Positions 7,826 through 15,874 are shown, counted from the stretch's first letter. The stretch is 34,938 nucleotides of DNA from an uncultured Bacilli bacterium (GCA_944327365.1 CALVHI010000009.1:1-34938); one strand, 5' to 3'. Notes: a model not told the origin generated them from the letters alone. A program made the numbers and translations.

Positions 7826-8766
7826 AAAAAATAGAACTACATCTACATTTAGATGGCAGTATTAGACCAACAACAATTAGTGAATTATTAAATATTAGCT
7901 TAGAAGAAGCAATAAAGCTTTCAAGTGTATTAAACAAAACATCATCATTAAAAGAATATTTAGATAAATTTGATATTCCCATAAAAATCATGCAAACAAA
8001 AGAAAATTTAACAAGAATTGCAAAAGAACTTGCAATAGATCTTAAAAAAGATGATGTTATTTATGCTGAAATTCGTTTTGCCCCTAATAAACACCTAGAA
8101 AATGGTTTATCACTTGATGAAGTCATTACTTCAATCATGCAGGGATTAAAAGAAGTTCCCATAAAAACTAATTTAATACTATGTATGATGCGTGGCGACT
8201 CTTACGAAAAAAACTTAGAAGTCATAAAATATGCTAAAAAATATTTAGGAAAAGGAATCGTTGGTATTGATCTTGCAGGAAATGAAACAACATATCCTGT
8301 AAACGATTATCAAAAACTATTTGAAATAGCCAAAAAAGAAGAAATTCCTTTTACAATTCATGCTGGAGAAGCAGATGGTCCTTTAAGTATAATAAATGCC
8401 ATTCACTTAGGTGCCAAAAGAATTGGTCATGGCGTACGGGCAATAGAAAGTGAAGAAGCCCTAAATTTAATTAAAGAAAAAGACATAACTTTAGAAGTAT
8501 GTCCTAAAAGTAATATCGATACTAATATGTATGACAAACTAGAAGAACACCCGATTAAATTGTTATTTGACAAAAAAATTAAAGTAACATTAAATACTGA
8601 TAATCGAACAGTATCTAATATTACTTTAAATCAAACTTATGAAAAACTAAAAAATATATTTAATTTCACTCAAAAAGATTTTCTTAATATGAATAAAAAT
8701 GCCATTCAGTGTGCTTTTATAAGCGAAGAAGAAAAACAAGAATTATTAGAATTATTAGTAAAGTGA
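7822..8766 (+). CDS. add: adenosine deaminase
   Basis: A 314-residue metal-dependent hydrolase converting adenosine (or deoxyadenosine) to inosine in purine salvage. Zinc ligands are visible in HLHLDGS (residues 7-13), HAGEADG (with the catalytic Glu next to it) and RIGHG, and the final Asp in LNTDNRTVS. The length is close to the family norm. The ATG overlaps the preceding TGA (ATGA), so translation is coupled to the HPt-receiver gene, an unusual partner. The last 12 bases overlap the convergent amidotransferase gene. Confidence 0.92.
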   Translation: MKKIELHLHLDGSIRPTTISELLNISLEEAIKLSSVLNKTSSLKEYLDKFDIPIKIMQTKENLTRIAKELAIDLKKDDVIYAEIRFAPNKHLENGLSLDEVITSIMQGLKEVPIKTNLILCMMRGDSYEKNLEVIKYAKKYLGKGIVGIDLAGNETTYPVNDYQKLFEIAKKEEIPFTIHAGEADGPLSIINAIHLGAKRIGHGVRAIESEEALNLIKEKDITLEVCPKSNIDTNMYDKLEEHPIKLLFDKKIKVTLNTDNRTVSNITLNQTYEKLKNIFNFTQKDFLNMNKNAIQCAFISEEEKQELLELLVK

Positions 8767-9336
8767 TTTAATAAACGCATCAAATATTAAATCACCTTTT
8801 TTATTATCTTCAGGATGCCACTGTACTCCAACAAAAAACTTTTTACTCTTATCCTCTATTTCTTCTATTATTCCATCCGTACTTATAGCGCCAATATCTA
8901 ATATAGTATCTTTAATCGCACTATGATGTCTACTTATAACAAAGCAACTTTTTTTATTAGTAATTTTATATAGTAAGGAAGATGGATAAATATTTACTAT
9001 ATGTTTCTTATCATGATGAGTAGTTTTTATTTCTATTCCCTTAAAGGCAATACCCATGATCTGCATACCAAGACATATACCTAAAGTAGGTATATTTTTT
9101 TGGTATAAATAATGAATTAAAGAAATATCTTCATCAAAATATTTATCCCCACCTCCAATAACAACTCCATCACACATAGAAACTAAATCAACTACATGAT
9201 TAAATGGAAGAATAATAGGAATGATTAACAGTTCTACATCATAAGCTAAAAATGCATCTATTAGTCTTTTTTTGCATCCCACAAATTCTTTATCATTCTC
9301 CATAAAACTTCGTATGATAATACCAACCTTTTTCAT
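8755..9336 (-). CDS. class I glutamine amidotransferase-like hydrolase (peptidase C26, gamma-glutamyl-GABA hydrolase type)
   Basis: A 193-residue protein with the nucleophile elbow GICLGMQ and the catalytic dyad in QWHPED; GVVIGGGD matches the GG-D motif of the C26 gamma-glutamyl-gamma-aminobutyrate hydrolase family (PuuD-like). It probably hydrolyses a gamma-glutamyl amide. It is shorter than typical PuuD (about 250). The start MKKVGIIIRSF is a sensible first beta strand, but no good ribosome binding site precedes it, and a terminator stem for the upstream gene ends just before it. The gene converges on add with a 12-base overlap. Confidence 0.8.
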   Translation of the reverse strand: MKKVGIIIRSFMENDKEFVGCKKRLIDAFLAYDVELLIIPIILPFNHVVDLVSMCDGVVIGGGDKYFDEDISLIHYLYQKNIPTLGICLGMQIMGIAFKGIEIKTTHHDKKHIVNIYPSSLLYKITNKKSCFVISRHHSAIKDTILDIGAISTDGIIEEIEDKSKKFFVGVQWHPEDNKKGDLIFDAFIKSLY

Positions 9337-9350
9337 ATTAAAACATATGA

Positions 9351-9378
9351 AAAAAATCTAAAATTATTTAGATTTTTT
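9351..9378 (-). terminator. terminator overlapping the end of the small membrane protein gene
   Basis: A perfect 12-bp inverted repeat (AAAAAATCTAAA / TTTAGATTTTTT) with a four-base loop; the coding end and stop codon at 9364 form one arm. It ends in a T run on the minus strand. Confidence 0.65.
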
Positions 9379-9600
9379 ACTACTTTCTTCTACTTCTATT
9401 TTATATAATGACAAACCTTTTTTAGTAAATAAATTAACTGCATAATAAAATGTAATTACTACAGCCAAAATAGTCCATATAACCCCAAATAACCCCATAT
9501 TAGGTATAGCATAGAAAAAACCAAATATAAAAAAACATAACCCTCCAATAAAACCAATAAAAGAAACGGGTTTAGATGGTTTAAAAGAAAATTTTTTCAT
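9364..9600 (-). CDS. small two-helix membrane protein
   Basis: A 78-residue protein with a basic N terminus (MKKFSFKPSKP), two hydrophobic helices (about 13-33 and 36-56), and a charged, lysine-rich C-terminal tail. I do not recognise a family. Its ATG overlaps the stop of the PepSY gene by one base (TAATG), so the two are translationally coupled and probably work together in the membrane. Confidence 0.75.
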   Translation of the reverse strand: MKKFSFKPSKPVSFIGFIGGLCFFIFGFFYAIPNMGLFGVIWTILAVVITFYYAVNLFTKKGLSLYKIEVEESSKKSK

Positions 9601-10370
9601 TATCTACCTCTCTCATATTTTAATATTTCACCAGTAATTGCATCTATTTCATAATCATATTCAAAATAATTATAATAAAACTCTAATTCATAAGTAGCCA
9701 TATGATAATCAACATCTAATTCTACCTTACTAAAACGAACATTACTACTAGATAAACCAGCATGATTTAAAACTATTTCCTTAGCTTTATCTGCACCAAT
9801 ATAATTTGTAGTTTCAGGATTATTACCCATTCCTGTCAAATAATCTTCTTTATAACTTACAACTTCCTTAGTATCTACATCAATACTAAGTTCATATTCT
9901 TTTTCATTATCATAAAAATAAACATCATAAACAGTAATACCATTTTCCCTGTCAATTCTAACTCTTGTAAAAGTTACTTCATCTTGATTTTTACCTACTC
10001 TTTGTAGTGCAATACTTCTAGCCTCTTCTTCACCCATTGACACAGTAGTATTACCACCCTGATTAATATTAGCATTATCTCGTAAATCTTTCTCAAAATT
10101 GCTAACTCTACCACTATTATAATTTACATCTACTTCATATTCATACATATCATCATAAAAACGAATCTCATATTCTCTATCTTCCCTATCTTTTTGAATA
10201 GAAAGAATTGTAATATTACTAGCACTTACTCCTGCATATTGATAAGCAATATTTTGGGCTTCCACCTCTGTAATAGACTCTCTAAATAAAAAGAAATATA
10301 ATGCAAATCCAATTAAAACGAGTACCAATAAAACAGTAATAAGAATTCCATAAATTTTCCATTTTTTCAT
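9600..10370 (-). CDS. membrane-anchored protein with three PepSY-like repeats
   Basis: A 256-residue protein with a single N-terminal transmembrane helix (about residues 5-27) and an extracellular part made of three repeats of about 70 residues. Each repeat opens with an 'EAxxIAL...AG' helix followed by a YEIxFY.....YxxxxVD strand pattern, the PepSY fold. PepSY domains often bind or inhibit peptidases outside the cell. ATG 10370 has AGGAG eight bases upstream; a GTG three codons earlier is less likely. It is coupled to the small membrane protein that follows. Confidence 0.82.
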   Translation of the reverse strand: MKKWKIYGILITVLLVLVLIGFALYFFLFRESITEVEAQNIAYQYAGVSASNITILSIQKDREDREYEIRFYDDMYEYEVDVNYNSGRVSNFEKDLRDNANINQGGNTTVSMGEEEARSIALQRVGKNQDEVTFTRVRIDRENGITVYDVYFYDNEKEYELSIDVDTKEVVSYKEDYLTGMGNNPETTNYIGADKAKEIVLNHAGLSSSNVRFSKVELDVDYHMATYELEFYYNYFEYDYEIDAITGEILKYERGR

Positions 10371-10390
10371 AAGCCTCACTCCTATAAATC

Positions 10391-10399
10391 ATTATAACA
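10391..10399 (-). promoter_or_regulatory. extended -10 promoter of the PepSY gene
   Basis: TGTTATAAT on the minus strand, about 20 bases upstream of the ATG at 10370. Confidence 0.5.
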
Positions 10400-10517
10400 A
10401 AAGAAAAAAAAGATGTAAATTCTCTTTTAAAAAAAATTAAATTAAATCCAGTTTTTAAATCTCCAAAACAATCTACACCTATAATACTTCACTCCAACAC
10501 ATACCCTGAATTCCAAA

Positions 10518-11516
10518 TCATTTTTGTAACTCCTCTGCTAAAGCTTTAGGAACACTTCTAGCACTACGCACTGCTTTAACACCATATTTCTTTAACTTAC
10601 TAATAGGAAATTCATCCTCATCATATTTTTTTAATAGCTTTAATTTCATCAAAAAAGTAGTATTTACAGTAGGTATATTTGCCTCAATTACTTTACATTC
10701 AAAAAGAATCGCTTGATAAGGTTTCGTTAAATAAATATAGACAAAATCTCCATCTATTGCTTTTATATCCTGATGCCAAGTAATTACATCGCACTTAGAA
10801 AAAGCTTGAAACACATCATAATATTTAGGATTAGCAGGAATAATCCAACAACCAGATAGATTAGCTAATTCATAACTAATATCCACCATTTCCATGATTT
10901 CTTCGTCAGTTAAAGCATCATCTAAAATAATGGAAACCCAAGCTTTTTTATTCATATGATAAGCTGGATATATTCCATCATGTTGAATATAATCTAATAC
11001 TTTATCATCCAACTTAAAATTAATGATTTCTACTTCACCCGTTAAATTGTGAATCATTTTACTTTTATCAACATTTAAAATAATTCCAAACCATTTATTA
11101 CTTCTCTTGTTTCTAAATATTCCATATCCAGGATATTTATCCCATAAAAATTCAGGATAAATTTTATATTTTTCCCAAATTAAATTTGCAATACGATTAG
11201 CTTGATCAAAAACAAAATATTTTAAATCCAACACATTCTTAGCAATATCTTTTAATATCAAAATATACTCTTCTCTTACTTGATAAGCAAAACCTGTTAA
11301 ATCAGCAATTCTAAAATTAGTATATTCCAAATTAGTTTTTAAATCATATACCTTTCCTGAAACATTACCATCTAAATCAATCGTAATATCCGCCCTAAAG
11401 TTTTTCATAAATTCTTTAGAAAAATGATAAATATTATTCTCCTGTATAAATCCATAAGAACCTAACTTTTGACAATTAATCTTTCCTCTTTTAAATATTT
11501 CTCTTTCTATATCCAT
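10518..11516 (-). CDS. YjbR/MmcQ-family protein fused to an EVE-like domain
   Basis: A protein of about 332 residues in three parts. Residues 1-100 resemble the N-terminal extension of some YjbR proteins. About 105-215 carry the MmcQ/YjbR core (IYPEFLWDKYPGYGIFRN, KWFGIILNV, GIYPAYHMNKKAWVSIIL). About 225-335 read as an EVE/PUA-like domain (GCWIIPANPKYYDV, GDFVYIYLTKP). EVE domains bind modified bases in DNA or RNA; YjbR is a CyaY-like fold that may bind DNA. The fusion suggests recognition of modified nucleic acid. The start at 11516 is tentative: the upstream site is weak and an ATG at 11531 is also possible. Confidence 0.7.
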   Translation of the reverse strand: MDIEREIFKRGKINCQKLGSYGFIQENNIYHFSKEFMKNFRADITIDLDGNVSGKVYDLKTNLEYTNFRIADLTGFAYQVREEYILILKDIAKNVLDLKYFVFDQANRIANLIWEKYKIYPEFLWDKYPGYGIFRNKRSNKWFGIILNVDKSKMIHNLTGEVEIINFKLDDKVLDYIQHDGIYPAYHMNKKAWVSIILDDALTDEEIMEMVDISYELANLSGCWIIPANPKYYDVFQAFSKCDVITWHQDIKAIDGDFVYIYLTKPYQAILFECKVIEANIPTVNTTFLMKLKLLKKYDEDEFPISKLKKYGVKAVRSARSVPKALAEELQK

Positions 11517-11566
11517 CCAAACACCATCCAAAAAGAAAATCTATTGTTACCAATAAATTATCTATT

Positions 11567-11956
11567 TTATTCACACTTATAATCTTGAAGCTCTAAAACT
11601 TCTTTTAACTCACCATAAGTGATTTCTTGATCCATTTTAATTCCCAAAAACTCTTCAGAATCATCTTTTGTAATAAGTCTAATTTTTCCATCAACAATAG
11701 ACACATCCATATAAGGTTTACTGTATTTAATGTTATTGGCAATCATGGGAAGTTGTGTCTGATATTCACTTGGAAATTCCATATCGACAATAAATTCCAT
11801 GTCTGATACCTTATTTTCTTTTATCTTAATTTCTAAAGTAGAATAAGATTTAATATCCTCTTCAGTATTGCTAGCTGTACATACAAGTTTTTGGGTATCT
11901 CCACAACCAGTTAAAAAAATGAGCATCAATAATAAAACTAAAAATCCTTTTTTCAT
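11567..11956 (-). CDS. small extracytoplasmic lipoprotein
   Basis: A 129-residue protein with a lipoprotein signal (MKKGFLVLLLMLIFLTGC) and lipobox LTGC; cysteine 18 should be lipidated. The mature part is about 110 residues, with two further cysteines that could form a disulfide. No family is recognised with confidence. It follows the thioredoxin-like gene after seven bases and so belongs to the CcdA redox operon, where it may be a thiol substrate. Confidence 0.75.
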   Translation of the reverse strand: MKKGFLVLLLMLIFLTGCGDTQKLVCTASNTEEDIKSYSTLEIKIKENKVSDMEFIVDMEFPSEYQTQLPMIANNIKYSKPYMDVSIVDGKIRLITKDDSEEFLGIKMDQEITYGELKEVLELQDYKCE

Positions 11957-11963
11957 AAGCCAC

Positions 11964-12407
11964 CTATTCTAATTCACTCATAATGGTATCTTTATCTACA
12001 GCCCCAATTAAAGTAGCAACTTCTTTCCCATCTTTAAAAATCATAATAGTTGGTGTTGCATCAGTTGGATAATCATCTCTTACTTCTTTCGTATCTTTTG
12101 CATCTACATTTAAAGTCGCCACTTTTACATCTTTATTGGTTTTAGCAATATCAACTAAAGTCGTAAGCATCGCTACACAAGGTGGACAAGAATTAGATGA
12201 AAACTCTAAAATAACAGGCTTATCAGAATTTAAAATTTCTTCTTCAAAATTATCATCCGTTATTTTTACAACCCCGACACTAACGGACTCTTCTTCCACT
12301 TCTTCTTTATTTGTACTATTCGTACTAAAATAATAAACACCGGCAATAACACCTATCACGACAATAAACACAACAATTTCTATAATTAGTTTAATTTTTT
12401 TATTCAT
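11964..12407 (-). CDS. membrane-anchored thioredoxin-like protein
   Basis: A 147-residue protein with one N-terminal transmembrane helix (about residues 5-28), an acidic linker, and a thioredoxin fold with active site SCPPC and the cis-proline segment ATPTIMIF. It should act outside the membrane as a thiol-disulfide reductase (ResA/StoA-like role), fed with electrons by the CcdA protein encoded 11 bases upstream. AGGAGG precedes the ATG. Substrates are unknown; no cytochrome c genes are in the window. Confidence 0.85.
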   Translation of the reverse strand: MNKKIKLIIEIVVFIVVIGVIAGVYYFSTNSTNKEEVEEESVSVGVVKITDDNFEEEILNSDKPVILEFSSNSCPPCVAMLTTLVDIAKTNKDVKVATLNVDAKDTKEVRDDYPTDATPTIMIFKDGKEVATLIGAVDKDTIMSELE

Positions 12408-12418
12408 AAAATATCCTC

Positions 12419-13072
12419 CTAACTAAATAAACCAATAATTCCCATAATAAGTTTATAAATACCAAAAACAACTAAAATACTACCTGATATTTTATTAATA
12501 ATATTATAATGTTTTTTAATAAAATCAAAAGTCTTCTTCATCTTTTCTAAAAAGATAGTAGTTACAATAAAAGGAATAGCAAGCCCTAAAGAATAAAGCA
12601 ATAATAAGATGGCTCCCTGTAATACACTACCTGTTGTACTAGCAAGAATAAGTGCTGAAGATAAAAAAGCTCCTACACAAGGTGTCCAAGTAACAGAGAA
12701 AATACCTCCAAAGAAAAGGGATGTAATAAAATTTAAATTTTTCTTTTCACTATCTATTCCTTTTGTTTTATTAAATAATTTAATTAGTAATAATCCCATA
12801 TAATTAAGACCAATAACAATTAAAAACAAACCAAATAAAATATTAAAATAATCAACATATTCATGAATAAACTTTCCAAATGTACCCGCAAAAACACCAA
12901 GTAATATAAAGATAATACTAAACCCACTAACAAATCCTAAAGCATTTAAAATAGCTTTTTTACTACTCTTACTATCGGTTGCAAAATAAGAAATATAAAT
13001 AGGTATCATGGGTAATACACAAGGAGATACAAAGGAAGCAATTCCCTCAATAAACGTAATTAAATACTGCAT
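12419..13072 (-). CDS. ccdA: CcdA-type transmembrane thiol-disulfide transporter
   Basis: A 217-residue protein with six hydrophobic helices, matching CcdA. The paired redox cysteines lie in FVSPCVLPMIP (helix 1) and TWTPCVGA (helix 4). CcdA carries reducing equivalents from cytoplasmic thioredoxin to exported thioredoxin-like proteins, here the next gene. The ATG at 13072 is chosen for the GGGAGG four bases before it. It is the first gene of a three-gene operon (CcdA, thioredoxin, lipoprotein). Confidence 0.88.
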   Translation of the reverse strand: MQYLITFIEGIASFVSPCVLPMIPIYISYFATDSKSSKKAILNALGFVSGFSIIFILLGVFAGTFGKFIHEYVDYFNILFGLFLIVIGLNYMGLLLIKLFNKTKGIDSEKKNLNFITSLFFGGIFSVTWTPCVGAFLSSALILASTTGSVLQGAILLLLYSLGLAIPFIVTTIFLEKMKKTFDFIKKHYNIINKISGSILVVFGIYKLIMGIIGLFS

Positions 13073-13087
13073 AATCCCTCCCAATTA

Positions 13088-13096
13088 ATTATAACA
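13088..13096 (-). promoter_or_regulatory. extended -10 promoter of the ccdA operon
   Basis: TGTTATAAT on the minus strand just upstream of the GGGAGG ribosome binding site. No convincing -35 box. Confidence 0.5.
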
Positions 13097-13187
13097 CATT
13101 TTATATATCTTAACATAATAATTTAGACTTATTTTAAATTAATTATCCTCATTAACTATGCCAAAAAAGCATCTACAAATATATTAT

Positions 13188-13730
13188 TTAACGATCTTTA
13201 TACATAAAACAATCCTTATCATGAGAATATATAAAACCAGTTGCTTGTAAATAAGAATAAATAATAGTAGAGCCAACAAACTTCATACCTTTTTTGATTA
13301 AATCTTTTGAAATAGTATCAGATAAAGTATTTGTAGTTTTATTTACCTCATATATTATTTTATTGTTTGCAAAAGTATTTAAATAATTATAAAAACTACC
13401 ATATTCTTTTTCAATATTCTTAAATACTTTAGCATTATTAATACTAGCAATTATTTTTAATTTGTTTCTTATAATTTTTTTGTTAGCTAATAATTCATTT
13501 ATTTTATCTTCCCCATAATTTATAACTTTGTTTATATCAAAATTATCATAAGCAATTCTAAAATCTTCTCTTTTATTTAAAATACATTCCCAAGATAAGC
13601 CAGCTTGAAAGGATTCTAAAATCAACATTTCAAATAAATATTTATCATCAAAATTAGAAACTCCCCATTCTAAATCATGGTATTTTATATACAAAGGGTT
13701 ATCTAAATTACACCAACTGCATCTTTTCAT
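13188..13730 (-). CDS. tag: DNA-3-methyladenine glycosylase I
   Basis: A 180-residue base-excision repair enzyme that removes 3-methyladenine from DNA. MKRCSWCNLDN, the YHDLEWGV motif, and LILESFQAGLSWECIL are diagnostic of Tag; the N-terminal Cys and His and a C-terminal HDKDC provide the zinc ligands. The length is normal for the family. Its ATG overlaps the stop of a 38-residue upstream reading frame (ATGA), so its translation may depend on that peptide. Confidence 0.92.
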   Translation of the reverse strand: MKRCSWCNLDNPLYIKYHDLEWGVSNFDDKYLFEMLILESFQAGLSWECILNKREDFRIAYDNFDINKVINYGEDKINELLANKKIIRNKLKIIASINNAKVFKNIEKEYGSFYNYLNTFANNKIIYEVNKTTNTLSDTISKDLIKKGMKFVGSTIIYSYLQATGFIYSHDKDCFMYKDR

Positions 13731-13843
13731 ATTGCAATACCTTTATATTTACACATTTCATGTTTATGAATTAAAATAACAACTTTATTAAGCCATTTAT
13801 AAACCACAAAAACACCTCCTAATACTCCACTAATAATAATCAT
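13727..13843 (-). CDS. 38-residue small membrane peptide coupled to tag
   Basis: ATG 13843 opens a short frame beginning MIIISGVLGGVFVVYKWL, a hydrophobic helix, followed by a basic tail ending in KYKGIAI. The stop overlaps the tag start in an ATGA junction. GAAAGTGAG just upstream could serve as ribosome binding site, and an extended -10 box lies at 13877-13885. It has no recognised family; it may be a real small protein or a coupling leader. Coding status is inferred from context only. Confidence 0.5.
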   Translation of the reverse strand: MIIISGVLGGVFVVYKWLNKVVILIHKHEMCKYKGIAI

Positions 13844-13876
13844 CTCACTTTCAAATCGCTATTTGCTATTTAGATA

Positions 13877-13885
13877 ATTATATCA
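13877..13885 (-). promoter_or_regulatory. extended -10 promoter of the small peptide/tag unit
   Basis: TGATATAAT on the minus strand, about 34 bases before the ATG at 13843. The rest of 13886-13989 is AT-rich with no gene seen. Confidence 0.45.
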
Positions 13886-13989
13886 CAGATATTATAAAAT
13901 TAGTTTCCCTTTTCAAGTTTTAATTCATTATTGTAAACAATTAATTTTAATCAATATATCAAATAACCCTCTATTCTACAGTTTTATTT

Positions 13990-14020
13990 AAAAAGCCATC
14001 ACTAAACAGCAATGGCTTTT
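13990..14020 (-). terminator. terminator of the TetR operon
   Basis: AAAAGCCAT / ATGGCTTTTT arms around a 12-base loop, followed by T's on the minus strand. The stem is nearly symmetric and may work both ways. Confidence 0.75.
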
Positions 14021-14021
14021 A

Positions 14022-14377
14022 TTACAAATTCAAATCATCTATCCAATTTAATATATCGTTTTCATCAGATGAAGCTGTAAATCTTCTACTTTTAACGTAA
14101 GTGGCAACTGTTCATACAAACTTTTAGCAGCATTACTATCATTTAACTCAAAAATAACAGTATGAATACCATCACTAACTCGAATTACCATTTGTTCACC
14201 TTCCTTATCAAATTCATTTTCTTCTTCATTAATCAAAATATTATTTTGTGAATTAGTATTATCTGTTTCTTCTAATAAATTATTATGAAAACCATTTTTA
14301 TTATTTAAAATAAAATAGCCTACTACTCCTACAATAATTATTAATAAAACGAATATAATTCCCACTATCTTTTTCAT
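14022..14377 (-). pseudogene. broken cyclophilin-like-fold membrane protein with a foreign-looking tail
   Basis: The intact frame (109 residues, 14048-14377) has an N-terminal transmembrane helix (about 5-23), an Asn/Glu-rich linker and then MVIRVSDGIHTVIFELNDS through YEQLPLTLKVED, the first third of a cyclophilin-like fold domain (usually about 110 residues). The frame then ends in a short unrelated tail. In the next frame the same DNA reads FTASSDENDILNWIDDLNL and stops at 14022, which looks like the C-terminal helix of a flavodoxin. A deletion joining two genes, or two domains of one fused gene, would explain this. It follows the TetR gene by 12 bases. Confidence 0.55.
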
Positions 14378-14389
14378 AGCTTGTCTCCA

Positions 14390-14995
14390 TTACCCTAACA
14401 ATTTTTTTATCCCCATATAAGCCATATCATATATAGAATAATATTTATAATCTATCCCTGCCATCTCCATTGCTTTTGCTTGTTTTTTAGTTACTACAGT
14501 ATAAGGATAAATACCAAACATAAAAGGAAAGAATGAATATAAAAATTCTATTTTTTCTTCTTCACTCATATCATTAAAAAATTTATCTAAACACATTTTA
14601 ATCGTATGAACAGCATCACCATAAAACTTTTTAAATTCCACTAATTTTTCTAATCTACTATTTTCCTCTAAATCATACATATTCATGGATAAAAGTTTCA
14701 AAAGTATTTCTCTATTTTCAATAGTATGAGCTAGAAGTTTGGCAAATTCATCTTTAGTCAAAGTATTATTTTGATTTATTATTTTAGTAAGTTCTTTTGC
14801 CCATTTTTCATACTCCTCTCCAAATAACGCTAGAAAGATTTCTTCTTTCGTTTCAAAATAATTATAAATAGATGGCCTAGAAAAACTAGTATGTTCACTA
14901 ATCAATTTTATGGTTATTTCTTTAAAACTATATTTTTGATACAGTTCCTGACAAGCTTTAATAATTTCTCTTTTTCTTAAATCAAAATGTTCCAT
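14390..14995 (-). CDS. TetR-family transcriptional regulator
   Basis: A 201-residue regulator. Residues 8-55 form the TetR HTH (IIKACQELYQKYSFKEITIK ending SFSRPSIYNYFETKEEI), and the rest is an all-helical ligand/dimer domain without recognisable binding residues. GGAGG stands six bases before the ATG. The promoter upstream has two identical operators, one across the -35 box and one after the start of transcription, so it is almost certainly autorepressed. The only downstream gene is broken, and no intact target gene is adjacent. Confidence 0.88.
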   Translation of the reverse strand: MEHFDLRKREIIKACQELYQKYSFKEITIKLISEHTSFSRPSIYNYFETKEEIFLALFGEEYEKWAKELTKIINQNNTLTKDEFAKLLAHTIENREILLKLLSMNMYDLEENSRLEKLVEFKKFYGDAVHTIKMCLDKFFNDMSEEEKIEFLYSFFPFMFGIYPYTVVTKKQAKAMEMAGIDYKYYSIYDMAYMGIKKLLG

Positions 14996-15010
14996 TTAAC
15001 GCCTCCAATT

Positions 15011-15066
15011 CTGACACGATGTCAATTCATAATTTAATTATATATCAAAACTGACACGATGTCAAT
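15011..15066 (-). promoter_or_regulatory. tetR promoter with two identical palindromic operators
   Basis: CTGACACGATGTCAAT occurs at 15011-15026 and 15051-15066, exactly 40 bp apart; the core is the palindrome TGACA-CGA-TGTCA. On the minus strand TTGACA (15060-15065) lies inside the distal operator, and TATAAT (15037-15042) follows after 17 bases. The proximal operator covers the early transcribed region. Confidence 0.85.
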
Positions 15067-15285
15067 AGTGTTTTTAAATTTAAAGTTCCATATATCAAAA
15101 TCTCTCATTTTCAATTTTAACTTTATCTAAGATTATACAACCAAAGAATTTATGCAGACGCCATCTGCACTTTTTCACTTTCACTACATTCAATATAACA
15201 TTTTTTATACTTTTACGCTTACAGGAAAAACTTATATAACATTTTAAAAAATTTCAAGATATTTTAAATAAAAACATACAAAAAC
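15067..15285. other. chromosomal flank left of the mobile island; no gene seen
   Basis: AT-rich, no reading frame with a ribosome binding site. It contains one strong hairpin, TGCAGA-CGCCA-TCTGCA (15153-15169), followed by T's on the plus strand, which looks like a terminator although no plus-strand gene precedes it. The divergent target one would expect next to a TetR gene is missing here. Confidence 0.5.
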
Positions 15286-15449
15286 GGAACCACAAGGGCT
15301 CCTTCAGGGGGCTATTCATATATAGTCCCTTTTACCGTTTTTTCAGTTATTTTTAATCATTTTTACATATTTTTTCCCTTCTTTAATTAAAAATAATTAA
15401 AACTGTTTTATAAAATTTCAAAATTTTGCTACTTAAATGCTACCTAAAT
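15286..15449. repeat. left end of mobile island (att site 1, terminator hairpin and arm-type repeats)
   Basis: A segment of about 160 bp repeated at 16982-17145. It starts with the hairpin GGAACCACAAGGGCTCC (15286-15302) followed by CTTCAGGGGG (15302-15311), the sequence shared with the other two sites. 116 bases inside lie two 11-bp direct repeats, GCTACTTAAAT and GCTACCTAAAT (15428-15449), like integrase arm-binding sites. On the minus strand the hairpin is followed by GTTTTTG and works as a terminator. Confidence 0.6.
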
Positions 15450-15854
15450 TTATTTTCCAACAACAAATTTAATTCCTTTTTCATCTTGAATAATTTTTGC
15501 ATTTCCTGACATTTTTATCATCGCAGTATTGCCATTAACAGAAATCTCTGTACTATCTGTTTTACTAGTCGTGTTTTTAATAGCTATACTACTCTTAACT
15601 GTACTCGTATGATAATTTATAGCCTCATTAGAATATATTTTAGAATTTTCAATACAAAGTGTACCGTTATCTATCAGGAAATCTATAATCTTTTCAGATT
15701 TAACATCTGCCCCTTCAATTTGAAGATAATTAGACAAATCATATATAATTTCCTTTCTTGTTTTACCTTTAGAAATAGATAGTTTGATAAAATCATATAT
15801 TATATTAGACGATAAGTTGATACCCAATGACAATAAAAGAGTTCCAAAATCCAT
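15450..15854 (-). CDS. unknown 134-residue partner of the YhcG-like nuclease
   Basis: Not recognised. The N terminus (MDFGTLLLSLGINLSSNIIY) is a possible membrane-interacting helix. The middle (about 33-80) reads as a small winged-helix-like segment (IIYDLSNYLQIEGADVKSEK). The C terminus is Ser/Thr/Asn-rich beta-forming sequence with a repeated turn, ISVNGNTAMIKMSGNAKI. A strong ribosome binding site (GAGGAGG) and a 20-base gap put it in one operon with the nuclease. Its stop runs directly into the arm-type repeats of the element end. Confidence 0.7.
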   Translation of the reverse strand: MDFGTLLLSLGINLSSNIIYDFIKLSISKGKTRKEIIYDLSNYLQIEGADVKSEKIIDFLIDNGTLCIENSKIYSNEAINYHTSTVKSSIAIKNTTSKTDSTEISVNGNTAMIKMSGNAKIIQDEKGIKFVVGK

Positions 15855-15874
15855 TTTCCTTCCTCCTCAAATAA

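Noticed and set aside
14048-14377. The 109-residue frame as an intact small membrane protein
   Set aside because: The recognisable fold stops abruptly and a protein-like sequence resumes in another frame, so decay is more likely.
15153-15175. Terminator-like hairpin TGCAGA-CGCCA-TCTGCA with T's on the plus strand
   Set aside because: No plus-strand gene or promoter precedes it, so I mention it only within the flank description.
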